In this document: one piece after another, positions 55,660 through 64,000 of the stretch | Position numbering within the stretch: the stretch's first letter is position 1 | Layout: the number at the start of each line of letters is the position of its first letter | Assembly (NCBI RefSeq): GCF_007679035.1 | Contig: NZ_VEFR01000002.1 | Coordinates: 124,001-188,000 of the forward strand | Length of the DNA: 64,000 nt | Direction of reading: 5' to 3' | DNA from: Agrococcus jejuensis | GTDB taxonomy: Bacteria > Actinomycetota > Actinomycetes > Actinomycetales > Microbacteriaceae | Position numbers and translations under genes: made by a program | The notes under the pieces: model-generated | Database searches by the model: none | The model's input: the letters and a program-made list of their open reading frames with translations, nothing else | Told to the model about the DNA's origin: nothing

Positions 55660-57211
55660 CGATGCACAGCTCCTCGTAGTCGGACTGCAGACCCGTCGTG
55701 CGCTGGATCGCGACGGCCAGGCACGTCTCGCCGTCGGGGTCGATGGGGATCGACAGCTCGGGCAGCACGGGGGTCTCGCGGATGGGATCGCCCTGCGACG
55801 GGTCGGCGCGCGCGACGAAGACGTCGCCGTCGACGGGCGACGGGTTCGCCCACGTGAAGCGCACCTCGTCGCCCTCCACGGCACCCGTCATGGCGATGGG
55901 CTTCGACGGCGCGTTCGGCTCGGGCGCCGCGAGCGTCGTCGACGGGCCCGGCTGCGACGACCCGGCACCGGACGTCGCGACGAGCCAGATCCCGGCGCCG
56001 ACGACGACCGCGAGCACGACGGACGCGATCGTCGCGATGACGGGCGTGCGCGACCGCTTGCGACGCACGGCCTGCGCCTGCTCCGATGCGACGCCCCACG
56101 GCGATCCGACCTCGGCCGCGACGGGCAGCTCCCCCGGCCGCGGGATCGCGGGGCCCGCCGGCGCGCGCACGACGGTGGCGTCGGACACCATCTGCGTCGC
56201 GGCCGCGTAGGTCGGCATGGCCGGCGCCGGGCTCGACGTGGCGAGCCTGGGCGCATCGTCGACGTGCGGATCGATCTCGACGACGCCGCGGATGCGCGTC
56301 GCGCCACCGTCCTGATCGTCGACGGCGTCGACCGGCAGCGAGTCGTCGAGCACGTCCATCTGCGTGACCGACAGGCTCATCTCGGCCTCGACCTGCTGCA
56401 GCGCGCGGCCGAGCGCCTGCGCGCTCGAGTAGCGGCGCCGCGGGTCGACCTCCATCGACGAGCGCAGCACCGCCTCGAGCGAGGCGGGCACGTCGGAGCG
56501 CGCGAGCGGGGCGATCTCGCCGCGCTCGATGCGGGCGATGACGTCGAGGCTCGTGTTCGAGCCGCCCGGGAGCTCGAACGGCGAGCGGCCCGCGAGGAGC
56601 GTGTAGAGCGTGGCCCCGAGGGCGAAGACGTCGGACTCGCGTCCGCTCCACGGCTGCTGCGCGAACGCCTCGGGCGGGGACCACGGGATCGACATGCCCG
56701 TCGACGCATCCGCCTCGCCCGTCGTCGTCGCGATGCCGAAGTCCGTGAGCGCCGGACGGTTGTACGCCGTGACGAGGATGTTCGCCGGCTTGATGTCGCG
56801 ATGCAGCACGCCCGCGCGGTGCGCCGTCTCGACGGCGCCCGCGATCTGCACGCCGAGCGCGAGCACCTCGGCGACCGAGAACCGGTCGCTGCGGTAGCGC
56901 ACGCCCAGGTTGGGGCGAGGGCAGTACTCCATGACGAGGTAGGGGCGACCGTCGTCGGAGACGGCGGCGCCGTAGATCGTGACGATCGAGGGATGCGACG
57001 ACAGCTGCGCCATGACGTTGGCCTCGCGGCGGAAGTGCTCGACGACGTCGCGGTCGACGGCCTCCGACAGCAGCACCTTCACGGCGACGGGTCGCGACGG
57101 CAGCACCTGCTCGTAGAGGAACACGTCGGCGAAGCCGCCCGAGCCGAGCACGCGGCGGTGCTCGTAGCCGGGCAGCAGCGGCGGCTGCGCGGGCGCGCGC
57201 TTGGGGCTCAC
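55652..57211 (-). CDS. Transmembrane Ser/Thr protein kinase (PknB-like)
   Basis: A 519-residue kinase. Gly-loop [13 protein letters not shown], Lys45 in VAVKV, catalytic loop [12 protein letters not shown] (Asp139) and DFG (157-159) are intact, so it should be active. A linker (270-385) contains Thr motifs GGATRIRG (Thr305) and SDATVVRAP (Thr346). One membrane helix (about 391-413, [20 protein letters not shown]) leads to an extracellular fibronectin-like domain of about 95 residues with [19 protein letters not shown]. No PASTA repeats. GTG 57211 overlaps the upstream stop (GTGA). Confidence 0.92.
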   Translation of the reverse strand: MSPKRAPAQPPLLPGYEHRRVLGSGGFADVFLYEQVLPSRPVAVKVLLSEAVDRDVVEHFRREANVMAQLSSHPSIVTIYGAAVSDDGRPYLVMEYCPRPNLGVRYRSDRFSVAEVLALGVQIAGAVETAHRAGVLHRDIKPANILVTAYNRPALTDFGIATTTGEADASTGMSIPWSPPEAFAQQPWSGRESDVFALGATLYTLLAGRSPFELPGGSNTSLDVIARIERGEIAPLARSDVPASLEAVLRSSMEVDPRRRYSSAQALGRALQQVEAEMSLSVTQMDVLDDSLPVDAVDDQDGGATRIRGVVEIDPHVDDAPRLATSSPAPAMPTYAAATQMVSDATVVRAPAGPAIPRPGELPVAAEVGSPWGVASEQAQAVRRKRSRTPVIATIASVVLAVVVGAGIWLVATSGAGSSQPGPSTTLAAPEPNAPSKPIAMTGAVEGDEVRFTWANPSPVDGDVFVARADPSQGDPIRETPVLPELSIPIDPDGETCLAVAIQRTTGLQSDYEELCIDA

Positions 57212-58626
57212 GACGCCCCCGCCGTCCGTGCGCGCTCGACGCGCACGACGACGCCGTCGCCGAGGTCGAGGCGGTCGCCGAACGCGACGAGCTGCGGCGA
57301 GTCCGCACGCAGGCGCATGGGGGCCGCGCCGTCGCGCAGCAGCACGGTGCCGTTCGTGGACTCGAGGTCGATCGCGAGCACGTTCCAGTCCTCGCAGCGC
57401 ACCTCGAGGTGGCTGCGCGAGATGTCCTCGCTCGGCGAGTGCACGGTGACGAGGCGCGGCACGCGGCCGTCCTCCACGCGTCGACTGCGCGGACGCCTGC
57501 CGAGCACGACGCCGCGGCCGAGCGGCACGCGCTCTCCGTCGGGCAGCACGAGCTCGGCGAACTCGGGCCGTGCACGCTGATCGGCGGACGCCGTCGCGAT
57601 CGGAGCACCGCATGCGCACGCCATCGCACCCGGGGGGTTCACGTGGCCCGCGGTGCACAGCGTCGAGAGCACGACGGGTCCCGTCGCCGGGCCGAGCACC
57701 GGGGGCGCGGCCGGCGGCTGCTCGCGCGCGGCGGCGGCCAGCGCGCGGGCCGCGTCGCCCGTGATCGTCATGCCGTCGTGGTCGCCCATGGGCAGCTCGT
57801 CTGGCACCTCGACGACCGTCGCGGGTCGGATGAAGCCGGGCACCGAGTCGATGATGCCGACGAGGGGCTCGGCGGTGACCTCGGGTGCGGGCTCGGGCGT
57901 GCGCTCGGGCTCGGGCTCTGGCTCGGGCGCGGGCTCAGGCTCGGGCTCGGGCTCGGGTGCAGCCTCGGGCTCTGATGCGGGCTCGGGCTCGGGCTCGGGT
58001 GCAGCCTCGGGCTCTGATGCGGGCTCGGGCGCGAGCTCGGTCGCGCTCTCGGATGCGGGCCCAGGCTCCGATGCGGGCGCGGACTCGGGCACGACCTCGG
58101 TCGCGGGCTCGGGCGCGGGCGCAGCGTCGGGCGCGGGCTCGACGGCAGACGCCTCCTCGCTCCGCGCCGCAGGCGCTTCCGCGACGCCCCCGGCCTCGTC
58201 GTCTGCGACCGGCGCGATCGCACCCACGACCTCGGCGTCGTCCGCCGACGCATCCACGAGCTCCACGCGCACGGCGCTCGCGCGCACGACGCCGCCCTCG
58301 AGCGGCATGGCGTCGTCGAGCGCGCCGACGGCGCCGAACGCGACCGTCGCGCCGACGGGCAGCAGGTCGCTCCCCCACGCCTCGCCGCCGCGGTCGGGCA
58401 GCGGCACGTCGGCCACGGCGGGCACGCCGCGCCGGCGCCACAGCAGCCAGCCGTCGACGACGGGCTCGAGCACCGCGAGCGCCAGCGGCTCGTCGCGCAG
58501 GCCGGCGGGCGTCATGACGGCGTGGATCGCGGTCGCCGACGATGCGTCGAGGCCGCGATCGAGCACGACGAGGAGCCCGCCGTGCACGATGCACCATGCG
58601 TCGCCCGAGACGTAGGCCGTGCGCAT
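57208..58626 (-). CDS. Zinc-ribbon and FHA protein with Pro/Glu-rich linker
   Basis: A 472-residue cytosolic protein. Residues 1-130 form a beta-rich domain of unknown type. Residues 150-250 are a low-complexity Glu-Pro-Ala linker encoded by short DNA repeats (about 57885-58180). [11 protein letters not shown] carries Thr270. A likely zinc site is [16 protein letters not shown] (Cys324, His328, Cys338, Cys340). Residues 365-465 form an FHA domain ([37 protein letters not shown]). A phospho-dependent scaffold is the likely role. Confidence 0.8.
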   Translation of the reverse strand: MRTAYVSGDAWCIVHGGLLVVLDRGLDASSATAIHAVMTPAGLRDEPLALAVLEPVVDGWLLWRRRGVPAVADVPLPDRGGEAWGSDLLPVGATVAFGAVGALDDAMPLEGGVVRASAVRVELVDASADDAEVVGAIAPVADDEAGGVAEAPAARSEEASAVEPAPDAAPAPEPATEVVPESAPASEPGPASESATELAPEPASEPEAAPEPEPEPASEPEAAPEPEPEPEPAPEPEPEPERTPEPAPEVTAEPLVGIIDSVPGFIRPATVVEVPDELPMGDHDGMTITGDAARALAAAAREQPPAAPPVLGPATGPVVLSTLCTAGHVNPPGAMACACGAPIATASADQRARPEFAELVLPDGERVPLGRGVVLGRRPRSRRVEDGRVPRLVTVHSPSEDISRSHLEVRCEDWNVLAIDLESTNGTVLLRDGAAPMRLRADSPQLVAFGDRLDLGDGVVVRVERARTAGAS

Positions 58627-59459
58627 CAGCGTCGCATCCCGGTCGGGCGCGTGTCCTCGTCGAGGCCGCCGCGGTGCGTGTCCTCGAGCTCCCAGTCGCC
58701 CGTGACCTCGTCGACGTCGACGACGACGACCGTCACGTTGTCGCGGCCGCCCGCGTGCAGCGCGCGGGCCACGAGGGATGCCGCGGCGTCGGCCGGCGAG
58801 GGCGTCGCGCGCAGCAGCCCGGCGATCTCGTGGTCGTCGAGCTCGCTCGAGAGGCCGTCGGAGCACACGAGCAGCCGCTGACCGCGCTCGGCGGGCAGCA
58901 GCCACGAGTCGGGGGCGTGCTCCTCGCCTGCGCCGATCGCGCGCGTGATCACGTGTCGCTGCGGATGCGTGCGCGCGGCGGCGCGCTCGACCGCGCCCGC
59001 ATCCACGAGCTCCTGCACGACGGAGTGGTCGACGCTCACCTGCTGCAGCTCGCCGCGGTCGAGCAGGTACGTGCGCGAGTCGCCGACGTTGAGCACGTAC
59101 CAGTGGGCGATGCCGCTCACGTCGACGGCGACGGCGCCCGAGAGCGTCGTGCCGCCGGCCGCACCGTGCCATGCCGCCTCGTGCCGCACAGCGCGGAACG
59201 CGCGCTCGATGCTCTGCTCGACGCCCTCGACGGTCGCGAGCGCGCGGCCCTTGAGCGTGCGGAACGACTCGACGGCGAGCGCGCTCGCCACGTCGCCCGA
59301 CGCCTGCCCGCCCATGCCGTCGGCGACGAGGAAGACGGGGAACGACGCGAACACCGAGTCCTCGTTCATCGCTCGTGCACCCTCGTGGGTCGCGGCGGCC
59401 CACCGCAGCTGGATCGCCGGGTGCTCGAAGCGGTACTCGCCCACGTGCAGCTCAGCCAC
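58626..59459 (-). CDS. PP2C-family Ser/Thr protein phosphatase
   Basis: A 277-residue metal-dependent phosphatase. Metal-ligand motifs [52 protein letters not shown] and [14 protein letters not shown] are complete. Length matches the catalytic domain plus a 25-residue acidic tail. It presumably reverses the kinase encoded two genes downstream. TGATG and short overlaps join it to both neighbours. Confidence 0.93.
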   Translation of the reverse strand: MAELHVGEYRFEHPAIQLRWAAATHEGARAMNEDSVFASFPVFLVADGMGGQASGDVASALAVESFRTLKGRALATVEGVEQSIERAFRAVRHEAAWHGAAGGTTLSGAVAVDVSGIAHWYVLNVGDSRTYLLDRGELQQVSVDHSVVQELVDAGAVERAAARTHPQRHVITRAIGAGEEHAPDSWLLPAERGQRLLVCSDGLSSELDDHEIAGLLRATPSPADAAASLVARALHAGGRDNVTVVVVDVDEVTGDWELEDTHRGGLDEDTRPTGMRR

Positions 59460-61026
59460 GCGAGATCACCGCCCGTCGGTCGCCGAGCAGCACGGTGTCC
59501 CCGACCTCTGCGCGCGTGGGCACGCCGCCCACGAGCCGCGTCTCCTTGCCGCTGCGCACGATCGCCGTGCCGTTCGTCGAGTGCCGGTCGACCACCTGGA
59601 TGGTGCCGCCCTCGACGTCGATCGCGACGTGCGTCTTCGACACCGAGCGCGTGTCGTCGGGGATGGGCACGAGCGTGCCCGCCTCGCCGGGCTGCAGCGT
59701 GGGGTTGCGGCCGATGAGCACGCGTCCGCCGAGCTGGATGCGGGCGCCGTCGTCGAGCTCGAGCACGAGGGCCCGGGGACGCGCGACGCGCGTCGCGCCC
59801 AGGTCGTCGTCGTCGTGGAGATCGGGGAGCTGGCTCGGCACGATCGTCGCGTCGGCGACCGACGACGCTGCCGCCGGCTGCGCGACCGGCGGCTGCGCGA
59901 CCGGCGGCTGCGCGACGGGCGGGTGCTGCGCGTACGGCTGCTCGAGCGGCGGCGTGGGCGGCACGGCCTGCGGCGCCTGCCACTGCTGCGGCGTGTGCTC
60001 CTGCGCGACGGGCGCCTGCTGCGGCATCTGCTGCGGGGCGACGGGCGACGTCGTCGGCACCCCGACGCTCGGCTGCCCGGCCTGCGCGAGCTGCGGCGCG
60101 CTCGGCACGCCCGACGGGGTCGCGAACGGCGACGACGGCACCGGCGGCACGTCGGGCATGCCGCTGAGCTCGCCAGGCCGGTACGGCGCCGACGGCGCCT
60201 GCGGCTGCGGCGCGGGCACCGACGGCTGCGCCGCCTGGGACGACGCGAGGCCCACGGCCTGCTGCTCGCCGGGCGCGTGCGGCCGGGCGACGCCCAGCAC
60301 GCCCGCGCTCACGCGCGCGCCCGGCTGGTAGGCGACGGGTGCGCCGTGCTGCACGGGCGTCGCGAGCGACGGCAGCACCTGCTGCTCGGCGATGGGGTCG
60401 GCGGAGACGGTCTTGCGCGCGATGCGCATGCGCTTGACGTCGTACGGGTCGAGGCCGTTCGTCGCGTCGACGAGCCACGTGCGGCCCACGAGGTCGAGCC
60501 AGCCGCGGCGGCGGCGCGTGCGATCGAGCAGCGGCGACGCGAGGAAGAGGGCCGGGCCGACGACGGGCACGATCGACGAGGCGTACAGCACGACGCCGCG
60601 CAGCAGCGCGCGGCCGAACCCAGGGCTCGAGAGCGTCGCGACGTTCACGGTGCGCAGGCCCGTGAGGGCCTTGCCCAGGGTGACGCCCTTGCGACCGTGC
60701 AGCACGAGCTGCACGATCGTGAACGCGAGGGTCAGCACCACGGTCACGGCGGTGAAGACGAGCGTCAGCACGAAGTCCGGGTGGTTCACGAAGCCGTACC
60801 AGCTGACGGCGCCCGTGAGCAGGCTCACGAGGCGCGGCGACGCACCGATGAGCAGCGGCAGGGCCAGCAGCGCGTACACGGCGGCGTCGACGAGGGTCGC
60901 GGCGATGCGGCGGCCGATGGGCGCCGGCACGAGACCGAGGCTCGCGGCGTACGCGGGGTCGGGGATGCCGTCCTCGTCGACGCCCTCGGGACGCTTGTCG
61001 CGTCCATCGTCGATCGACCAGATCAT
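59452..61026 (-). CDS. RDD membrane domain fused to an FHA domain
   Basis: A 524-residue protein. Residues 35-195 form an RDD domain with three or four membrane helices (APIGRRIAATLVDAAVYALL with the Arg and Asp signature, VTLGKALTGLRTVNV). Residues 215-385 are a Gln/Pro/Ala-rich linker with VAQPP repeats, then ADATIVPSQL (Thr394) and DDDDLGATRVAR (Thr412). Residues 420-515 form an FHA domain (VLIGRNPTLQ, SVSKTHVAIDVEG, DRHSTNGTAIV). It probably ties the phospho-signalling proteins to the membrane. Confidence 0.88.
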   Translation of the reverse strand: MIWSIDDGRDKRPEGVDEDGIPDPAYAASLGLVPAPIGRRIAATLVDAAVYALLALPLLIGASPRLVSLLTGAVSWYGFVNHPDFVLTLVFTAVTVVLTLAFTIVQLVLHGRKGVTLGKALTGLRTVNVATLSSPGFGRALLRGVVLYASSIVPVVGPALFLASPLLDRTRRRRGWLDLVGRTWLVDATNGLDPYDVKRMRIARKTVSADPIAEQQVLPSLATPVQHGAPVAYQPGARVSAGVLGVARPHAPGEQQAVGLASSQAAQPSVPAPQPQAPSAPYRPGELSGMPDVPPVPSSPFATPSGVPSAPQLAQAGQPSVGVPTTSPVAPQQMPQQAPVAQEHTPQQWQAPQAVPPTPPLEQPYAQHPPVAQPPVAQPPVAQPAAASSVADATIVPSQLPDLHDDDDLGATRVARPRALVLELDDGARIQLGGRVLIGRNPTLQPGEAGTLVPIPDDTRSVSKTHVAIDVEGGTIQVVDRHSTNGTAIVRSGKETRLVGGVPTRAEVGDTVLLGDRRAVISRG

Positions 61027-63359
61027 CGGGCCCTCCTCCGCTCCGCTCGGCGACGCAGGAACGACCGGACCGACACCATCCCGAGGATCCTCGTGCGGCG
61101 GCTCGCCTCCTGCCGCATGGCTGCGACGCTGCGGTCGACATCCTTCCAGAACGCGTCGATCTCGCCGCGGTGCGGCTCACCGGGCCCGAAGACGCCGGCG
61201 TCGACGTACTCGCCGATCGCGGTCGCGCGCGACCGCGGGTAGCGCTCCTCGACGTCGGCGGCGACCTCGCGCCGTGTGACGCCCGCGGGCACGGGCAGGC
61301 CGAGGTCGACGGCCTCGTCGACCACCTGATGCCAGCCGCCTGCGAGGCGTTCGCTCTCGGTCGCGGCCTCGAACCGCCTCCGCCTGCGTCTCGCCTTCAG
61401 CAGCCCGATGACGAGGAACGGGGATGCGAGCACGAGCAGCGCGAGCAGGATGCTGCCCGCGACGGCGAGCACGACGAGCCACACGCTCGACTGCTGGTCC
61501 TCCTCGTCGTCCTGGGCCTGGTCGGGCTGCGTGTTCGGCAGCAGCTCGGCGGGCTCCTCGGGAGGCTGCGGCGGCTGCAGCACCTGTGGCCGCGGGTCGG
61601 GCTGCGGCTGCGGCTCGGGCTCGACCTGCGTGTTGTCCTCGGGCGGCGTCGGGTCGAACGGCACCCAGCCGACGCCCTGGAACGACACCTCGACCCACGC
61701 GTGCATGTCGCCGCCCGTGAGCTCGACGGCCTCGCCGCCCTCCTCGAAGCCGTCCTCGCCGGGGTAGAGGCCCATGACGACGCGCGAGGGCAGGCCGTAG
61801 AAGTCGAGCGCGAGCGCGAAGGCGGCGGCGTACTGCTCGTCGTCGCCCAGCAGCGTCTCGGCATCGAACATGTCCGAGAGCCTGCGCGCGCCGTGGCCCG
61901 ACAGCGACGGCGCCTCGTCGTCGCCGACGCCGTGGCTGAAGGCGCCCTGCTGCAGCTCGGTGGCCATCGCGACGATGTTGTCGAGCGCCGTGCGCTGCGT
62001 CGAGTTCGACGACGCGAAGGCCTCGATGAGCGGCGGCACGTCGACGGCGTCGGGCATGTCGATCTCGGAGGTGGGGATGCCGGCGAGGTCCTCGATGGCG
62101 GGCACCTCGGGCACGATCGCGTCGACGGTGTACGTGTCGCCCGGTCCGAGCCCCGCCTCGGCGATGACGTTGCCGGTGGAGCCGTTGTAGGCGAGCGACG
62201 ACTGCAGCGCCACGGCGTCGTCGCCGCCGAAGTCGATGCGCTCGGCGTAGCCGACGCTCGGCACCCACACGCCCGAGTACTCGCCGACCTCGACCTCGAT
62301 GGTCGTGGGCGTGCCGGGCTGCGAGGTGCCGATGGCGTCGCCGACCCGTGAGAACGAGCCCGACGACGACGACTCCTGGCTGCCTGCGACGGCGAAGACC
62401 GTGCCGTCGTACCAGTCGAGCGTCGCGAGCCGCAGCCGCGATCCCTCTGGCATGCCCGAGACGGTGAGCAGCGTCGCCTCCTCGAAGTTCTTGTGCCAGC
62501 CGCGGAAGCCCGCGAGGGGGCTCGGGTAGTCGGCGAGCTCGATGGGCGGCTCGACGTCGTCGCGCAGCACCTGCCGGTTCGTGAAGGCGATCGGCAGCGC
62601 CGCGACGCTCGCGATGACGGCGGCCGCCGTCACCATGCCGACGCCGCCGATGAGACGGCGGCGCGCGAACGCCTTGCGGTTGGCGTCGTCGCGCGTGACC
62701 TCGACCTCCTCGGCGAGGTTGCGCCTGGCCGTCGCGCCGCGCCACGCGATCCACGCGATCGACGCGCAGGCGGTGACGACGCCGAGCACGATGGGCTGCG
62801 CGGCGATGCGGGTGCCGAAGGCGATGCCGACGACGAGCGCGACGACGCCGGGCAGCATGGCCCATGCGGCGCCGCGGCGCAGGCGCAGCGCCAGCACCGT
62901 CGCGATCGCCGCGCACACGAGCGTCGTGAGCATGGGCACGACGAGCAGGCTCGGGAAGCCCTGCACGGGCGGCTGCGCCGTGAGCAGCGAGCGCCAGGAG
63001 ATGAACGAGCCGAGCATGAGCTCGCGCAGCCCGTCGAGCGTGGGGATGACGCCGGCGATCGTCGCGTGCCGCACCGCGAGCGCGGGGCCGAACACGACGT
63101 ACGCCACGACGATGCCGGCGACGGTCACGAGCCATCCGCGCAGCGGTCGCAGCGACGTGACGACGCCCACGAGGATGCCCGCGAGCGCGCCGCCGATGCC
63201 GGCGATGAGGTAGTCGACGCCGCCGAAGACGGGACCGAACGCGAGCGTCGCCATCGACAGCACGAGCAGGATGACGGCGCAGTCGATCGCGGCCTGCCAC
63301 GGCGCGCGCGGCAGCAGCGGCGGGCGCCGGTCGGCGGCGGAGGGGGCGGGTGCGCTCAC
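61023..63359 (-). CDS. Membrane transglutaminase-fold protein lacking the catalytic Cys
   Basis: A 778-residue protein with the DUF3488-transglutaminase layout. About six N-terminal helices (residues 25-210 and 237-258), an extracellular part, a transglutaminase-like core (480-575), a Pro/Gln-rich linker, one more helix (about 612-645) and a cytoplasmic C-terminal domain. His553 (MHAWVEV) and Asp569 (WVPFDPTPP) of the triad are present, but the Cys of the usual CEQ motif is Asp507 in LLGDDEQYAAAFALAL, so it should not be a working protease or transglutaminase. GTG 63359 overlaps the DUF58 gene by 4 bases. Confidence 0.85.
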   Translation of the reverse strand: MSAPAPSAADRRPPLLPRAPWQAAIDCAVILLVLSMATLAFGPVFGGVDYLIAGIGGALAGILVGVVTSLRPLRGWLVTVAGIVVAYVVFGPALAVRHATIAGVIPTLDGLRELMLGSFISWRSLLTAQPPVQGFPSLLVVPMLTTLVCAAIATVLALRLRRGAAWAMLPGVVALVVGIAFGTRIAAQPIVLGVVTACASIAWIAWRGATARRNLAEEVEVTRDDANRKAFARRRLIGGVGMVTAAAVIASVAALPIAFTNRQVLRDDVEPPIELADYPSPLAGFRGWHKNFEEATLLTVSGMPEGSRLRLATLDWYDGTVFAVAGSQESSSSGSFSRVGDAIGTSQPGTPTTIEVEVGEYSGVWVPSVGYAERIDFGGDDAVALQSSLAYNGSTGNVIAEAGLGPGDTYTVDAIVPEVPAIEDLAGIPTSEIDMPDAVDVPPLIEAFASSNSTQRTALDNIVAMATELQQGAFSHGVGDDEAPSLSGHGARRLSDMFDAETLLGDDEQYAAAFALALDFYGLPSRVVMGLYPGEDGFEEGGEAVELTGGDMHAWVEVSFQGVGWVPFDPTPPEDNTQVEPEPQPQPDPRPQVLQPPQPPEEPAELLPNTQPDQAQDDEEDQQSSVWLVVLAVAGSILLALLVLASPFLVIGLLKARRRRRRFEAATESERLAGGWHQVVDEAVDLGLPVPAGVTRREVAADVEERYPRSRATAIGEYVDAGVFGPGEPHRGEIDAFWKDVDRSVAAMRQEASRRTRILGMVSVRSFLRRRAERRRAR

Positions 63360-64000
63360 TGCTCGCTCACCGCCCTCACGATGCGGGGCAGCTCGCGGAT
63401 CGACGGCAGCTGCGCGAGCGTCGCGCCGCCGAGCGGCTGCACCCTGGCCTTCGTGCCCTCGACGGCCTGGATGACGAGGATGCGGGCCTGCGCCGGCAGC
63501 AGCGAGGTCGCGCGGCGCACGGTCGTGAGGTCGACGCCGGCGCCCGCGTGCAGCATGACGACCGACGCGCCCGGGTGCTCTCGGCCGATCTCCGCGGCGA
63601 GCCCGATGAGGCGCTGGTGGCGCGGGCTCCACGCGACGCCCGAGAGGCCGTCGAGCAGGCGCTTGCCGTTCACGGCGGGCAGCGCGCGGCGCGACGTGCG
63701 CACCACCACGTCCATCTCGTCGCGGATGGCCTGCAGGCCGAGCGAGCCGAGCACCGAGATCGCCGTCTCGAACTCCTCGGCGTCGCCGTAGTCGTCGGGG
63801 TTCGTCGACAGGCCGAGCGCGAGCACCGAACGACGCGTCTGCTCGAACTGGCGCACCATGAGCTGGCCCGTGCGTGCGGACGACTTCCAGTGGATGTAGC
63901 GGCGGTCGTCGCCGGCGACGTAGTCGCGCAGCGCGTGGAAGGCGATGTCGGAGTTCGTGAGGTCGCGGGTGGTGATGCCCTCGAGGTCGCGGATGAGGCC
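63356..64000 (-). CDS. DUF58-family protein, C-terminal part (cut by window edge)
   Basis: The frame is open to the window edge; 214 residues are visible. It begins GLIRDLEGITTRDLTNSDIA and has the DUF58 signature LRDYVAGDDRRYIHWKSSAR then TGQLMVRQFEQTRRS, followed by a von-Willebrand-like alpha/beta domain. The ATG at 63859 is internal. DUF58, transglutaminase-fold and MoxR ATPase genes usually travel together, so a MoxR gene is expected just beyond 64000. First visible gene of the T7SS machinery operon. Confidence 0.88.
   Translation of the reverse strand, partial: GLIRDLEGITTRDLTNSDIAFHALRDYVAGDDRRYIHWKSSARTGQLMVRQFEQTRRSVLALGLSTNPDDYGDAEEFETAISVLGSLGLQAIRDEMDVVVRTSRRALPAVNGKRLLDGLSGVAWSPRHQRLIGLAAEIGREHPGASVVMLHAGAGVDLTTVRRATSLLPAQARILVIQAVEGTKARVQPLGGATLAQLPSIRELPRIVRAVSEQ

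Noticed and set aside
57885..58180. Repetitive stretch in the zinc-ribbon FHA gene as a mobile or intergenic repeat
   Set aside because: It is an in-frame Glu-Pro-Ala coding linker and does not match any other place in the window.
59870..59935. Short tandem DNA repeats in the RDD-FHA gene as a slippage switch
   Set aside because: The units stay in frame and encode a VAQPP linker repeat; changing their number would not switch the gene off.

Overview
The window is about 64 kb of very GC-rich DNA with actinobacterial gene order. The S10, spc, alpha and str ribosomal clusters, rplM-rpsI-glmM, many GTG starts, ATGA/TGATG/GTGA junctions and several apparently leaderless genes point to a Micrococcales member, probably Microbacteriaceae. 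The genus (for example Agrococcus) is a guess. I saw no tRNA, rRNA, CRISPR array or insertion sequence.

Layout. 1-2080: the 3' end of coaA, then an EamA exporter divergent from a CGNR-type zinc-finger regulator. 2093-7507: glmM, rpsI and rplM, a DivIVA-like coiled-coil protein, a HAD phosphatase and truA. 7551-10873: rplQ, rpoA, rpsK, rpsM, rpmJ and infA, read on the minus strand from a clear promoter. 10900-15403: a BtaA-like DUF3419 enzyme with a tiny upstream ORF, then the mannitol operon ptsH-mtlA-mtlD. 15446-27972: map, adk, secY and the complete spc plus S10 ribosomal operons behind one strong promoter and a structured leader. 28198-34235: histidine utilisation genes (hutG on +; hutH-hutU-hutI on -) with a divergent IclR regulator and a block of intergenic palindromic repeats. 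35069-37496: two lipoproteins, a GNAT acetyltransferase and an RmlC-like epimerase. 37521-41909: tuf, fusA, rpsG and rpsL. 42312-42881: one more lipoprotein.

42971-64000 is one large minus-strand type VII secretion (T7SS)-like locus that runs off the right edge. It encodes a DUF58 protein (partial), a membrane transglutaminase-fold protein lacking its catalytic Cys, an RDD-FHA protein, a PP2C phosphatase, a zinc-ribbon FHA protein, a Ser/Thr kinase, an FHA protein with a helix-turn-helix-like tail, and a 1530-residue FHA-bearing EccC/EssC ATPase. These are followed by four WXG100-type small proteins, two larger candidate substrates (one with a lipase-like nucleophile elbow) and several unrecognised accessory proteins. 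I recognise no EccB, EccD, EccE or mycosin here. Kinase, phosphatase and four FHA proteins together suggest secretion controlled by threonine phosphorylation.

The most striking new signal is that all four WXG100-type promoters have the same layout: an 18-bp palindrome close to ATGGGCAG-NN-CTGCCCAT, then exactly 22 bp, then a TANCNT -10 box. This fits one dedicated activator for the locus. A second new signal is a short Ala-Thr-(Val/Ile) motif in five proteins of the locus, a candidate set of phospho-acceptor sites read by the FHA domains.
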